A stretch of DNA of 16,275 nt from contig JAJZTU010000045.1 in the NCBI GenBank assembly GCA_021848765.1, forward strand, positions 1 to 16,275, given 5' to 3'. The translations under genes and the position numbers were made by a program. Shown here piece after piece: positions 15,281-16,275 of the stretch (the stretch's first letter is position 1; every line of letters starts with the position of its first letter). A model generated the notes under the pieces. It saw nothing but the letters and a program-made list of their open reading frames with translations. It had not been told where the DNA came from and ran no database searches. The DNA comes from Bacillota bacterium (GTDB taxonomy: Bacteria; Bacillota; GCA-003054495; Carboxydocellales; JAJZTU01).

Positions 15281-15309
15281 ATTTTAATACACCCATCGGG
15301 GAATTTCAA
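15281..15309 (-). promoter_or_regulatory. Sigma-A-type promoter for the DUF1015 gene
   Basis: On the - strand TTGAAA (15304-15309) and TAAAAT (15281-15286) are separated by exactly 17 bases, 51 bases before the ATG at 15229. A second TTGACA closer to the gene (15269-15274) has no good -10 partner. It is followed by a small CCTGT-TAGC-ACAGG inverted repeat in the leader that could be an operator. Confidence 0.6.
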
Positions 15310-15357
15310 CCGGAGTTAGCCAAAATTAGCTAAAGCTATTAGGAACTACGGGTAGAG

Positions 15358-16275
15358 TTATTTATGAAATACGGGCAAAAAGCCCAAAACAATTTCCAGG
15401 ACAAACAGGAAGACGATGGCCACTTCCAGCCACATGGAGCGCCGGGTAATTATTTCATCACTTAACATGGAGTAACTGCGCTGGATTACCGAAATCTTGT
15501 GCTGGATGTTGTCCATCCATTCCTTGGTGCGGAAGATGGACAGGGCGCCAGCGTAGACCCGGGCATAAAAGATATCCTCGGTCACCTTCAGGGAGTTTTG
15601 GATCCGTTCAGTTATTTCCGAAATGTCCACAACCAGTTCCATCAACTGGTTCATAATCTGGCGGTAGTGCTTTAACCTCCTGAACCGGGTTTCGGCTTCT
15701 TCGATAGCAGCATACATCTTTTCCATTTCCTCGGTAAGCAGGCTATCGTAGTACCGTAGTTCCAGCAGCTGGGAAACAGCAAACTCCAGCAAATCCGGGA
15801 TGTCCGTACTTCCGGTGGTATCGTACACTAACGCCGAGTCCCAGGTGATGATGGTCAGGTCTCCGGGACTGTAGGAAAAGGAATTCTGGAGGGTTTCCCT
15901 GCGTACCTGGACGCTTACCGGGTCAGGTTCAGCCAGGAGCAGGGGGACCGGGTCCCACTCCTCTTGCCAGTCACGGAAATAGTAGATGGTGAAATCTTCC
16001 ATAAACCCCTGGTAGCTCTCTTTAACTATGGCCGGCGCCAGGATATTCCGGATTAACTGCAACTGCCTGGCAAAGGTAGCTTCCAAGGATTCGGTATTAT
16101 ACAAGTAGACTGCGAGAGCTTTGGTATCTTCATAACCGGTTCCCGGGGGAAGCAGGATTCGCTGGACAATACTCACTACCCCGAGGTCATAAATTTTAGC
16201 TGTAACTACAGTGGAAAAACTACCCTGAGGCAGCTCCACTTTACCTCCATCCAGCTCAACCGTTACCGGAGGATT
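15358..16275 (-). CDS. DUF155/RMD1-family protein with C-terminal membrane anchor (5' end outside window)
   Basis: The frame is open to the window edge, giving 305 visible residues. A GTG at 16239 with GGAGG four bases before it could be read as a start, but the sequence upstream continues in frame (PPVTVELDGG) and the family normally has more N-terminal sequence, so a partial gene is more likely. Family features are YDLGVVSI near the N terminus, a SYSPGDLTIITWDSALVYD stretch, and QLLELRYYDSLL followed by a long helical, coiled-coil-like region. A single hydrophobic segment at the end (about 20 residues from WLEVAIVFLFVLEIVLGF) would anchor the protein. The eukaryotic relative RMD1/SIF3 is a mitochondrial or membrane-linked protein; the bacterial function is unknown. 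No terminator is evident downstream, and transcripts might read into the DUF1015 promoter region. Confidence 0.85.
   Translation of the reverse strand, partial: NPPVTVELDGGKVELPQGSFSTVVTAKIYDLGVVSIVQRILLPPGTGYEDTKALAVYLYNTESLEATFARQLQLIRNILAPAIVKESYQGFMEDFTIYYFRDWQEEWDPVPLLLAEPDPVSVQVRRETLQNSFSYSPGDLTIITWDSALVYDTTGSTDIPDLLEFAVSQLLELRYYDSLLTEEMEKMYAAIEEAETRFRRLKHYRQIMNQLMELVVDISEITERIQNSLKVTEDIFYARVYAGALSIFRTKEWMDNIQHKISVIQRSYSMLSDEIITRRSMWLEVAIVFLFVLEIVLGFLPVFHK

Noticed and set aside
15316..15332. TTAGC...GCTAA inverted repeat near the end of the DUF155 gene as a terminator
   Set aside because: Only five base pairs with an eight-base loop and no T run on the - strand.

Overview
The window looks like chromosome from an anaerobic, Gram-positive, respiratory Clostridia-type bacterium (Peptococcaceae or Thermincola-like). 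This is an inference. It rests on a multiheme c-type cytochrome beside a System II (ResB/ResC) cytochrome c maturation pair, an adenosylcobalamin-dependent ribonucleotide reductase, a cobalamin-type radical SAM enzyme, strong AGGAGG-like ribosome binding sites with several TTG/GTG starts, and an acpS-nnr-alr cluster of the kind seen in Firmicutes. I saw no insertion sequence, tRNA, rRNA, CRISPR array or phage gene.

Layout. (1) Bases 1-5530, + strand: the 3' part of a cytochrome with nine visible CXXCH heme sites, then resB, resC, a small unrecognised membrane protein, and a B12-binding radical SAM protein that strongly resembles BchE, the anaerobic Mg-protoporphyrin monomethyl ester cyclase. 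The last four genes are tightly packed and probably form one unit for making or modifying heme proteins. (2) Bases 5514-7584, - strand: a compact class II ribonucleotide reductase, followed by a truncated 5' remnant of an aromatic-acid-exporter-like membrane protein gene. The remnant breaks off where the radical SAM gene ends, which suggests a rearrangement junction. (3) Bases 7585-9968: a divergent intergenic region with a 17-bp direct repeat, then a LytS-type histidine kinase and a LytTR response regulator with overlapping ends. (4) Bases 10155-13853, + strand: acpS, a fused NnrE-NnrD NAD(P)HX repair enzyme, a two-CBS-domain protein and alanine racemase, closed by a hairpin that serves as a terminator for the opposite strand too. 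(5) Bases 13925-16275, - strand: a DUF1015-family protein with its own promoter, and downstream of the window edge a DUF155/RMD1-family membrane-anchored protein whose 5' end lies outside the window.

How the genes fit together. ResB and ResC export heme and attach it to cytochromes such as the one upstream. The BchE-like enzyme would act on a tetrapyrrole or a related substrate, and nothing here suggests photosynthesis, so its product is the main open question. The acpS-alr cluster is housekeeping: acyl carrier protein activation, cofactor repair and D-alanine supply for the wall. The most useful leads are the BchE-like enzyme in the cytochrome maturation cluster, the small histidine-bearing membrane protein next to it, the truncated exporter gene at the strand junction, and the cysteine-rich GAF domain of the LytS-like kinase.
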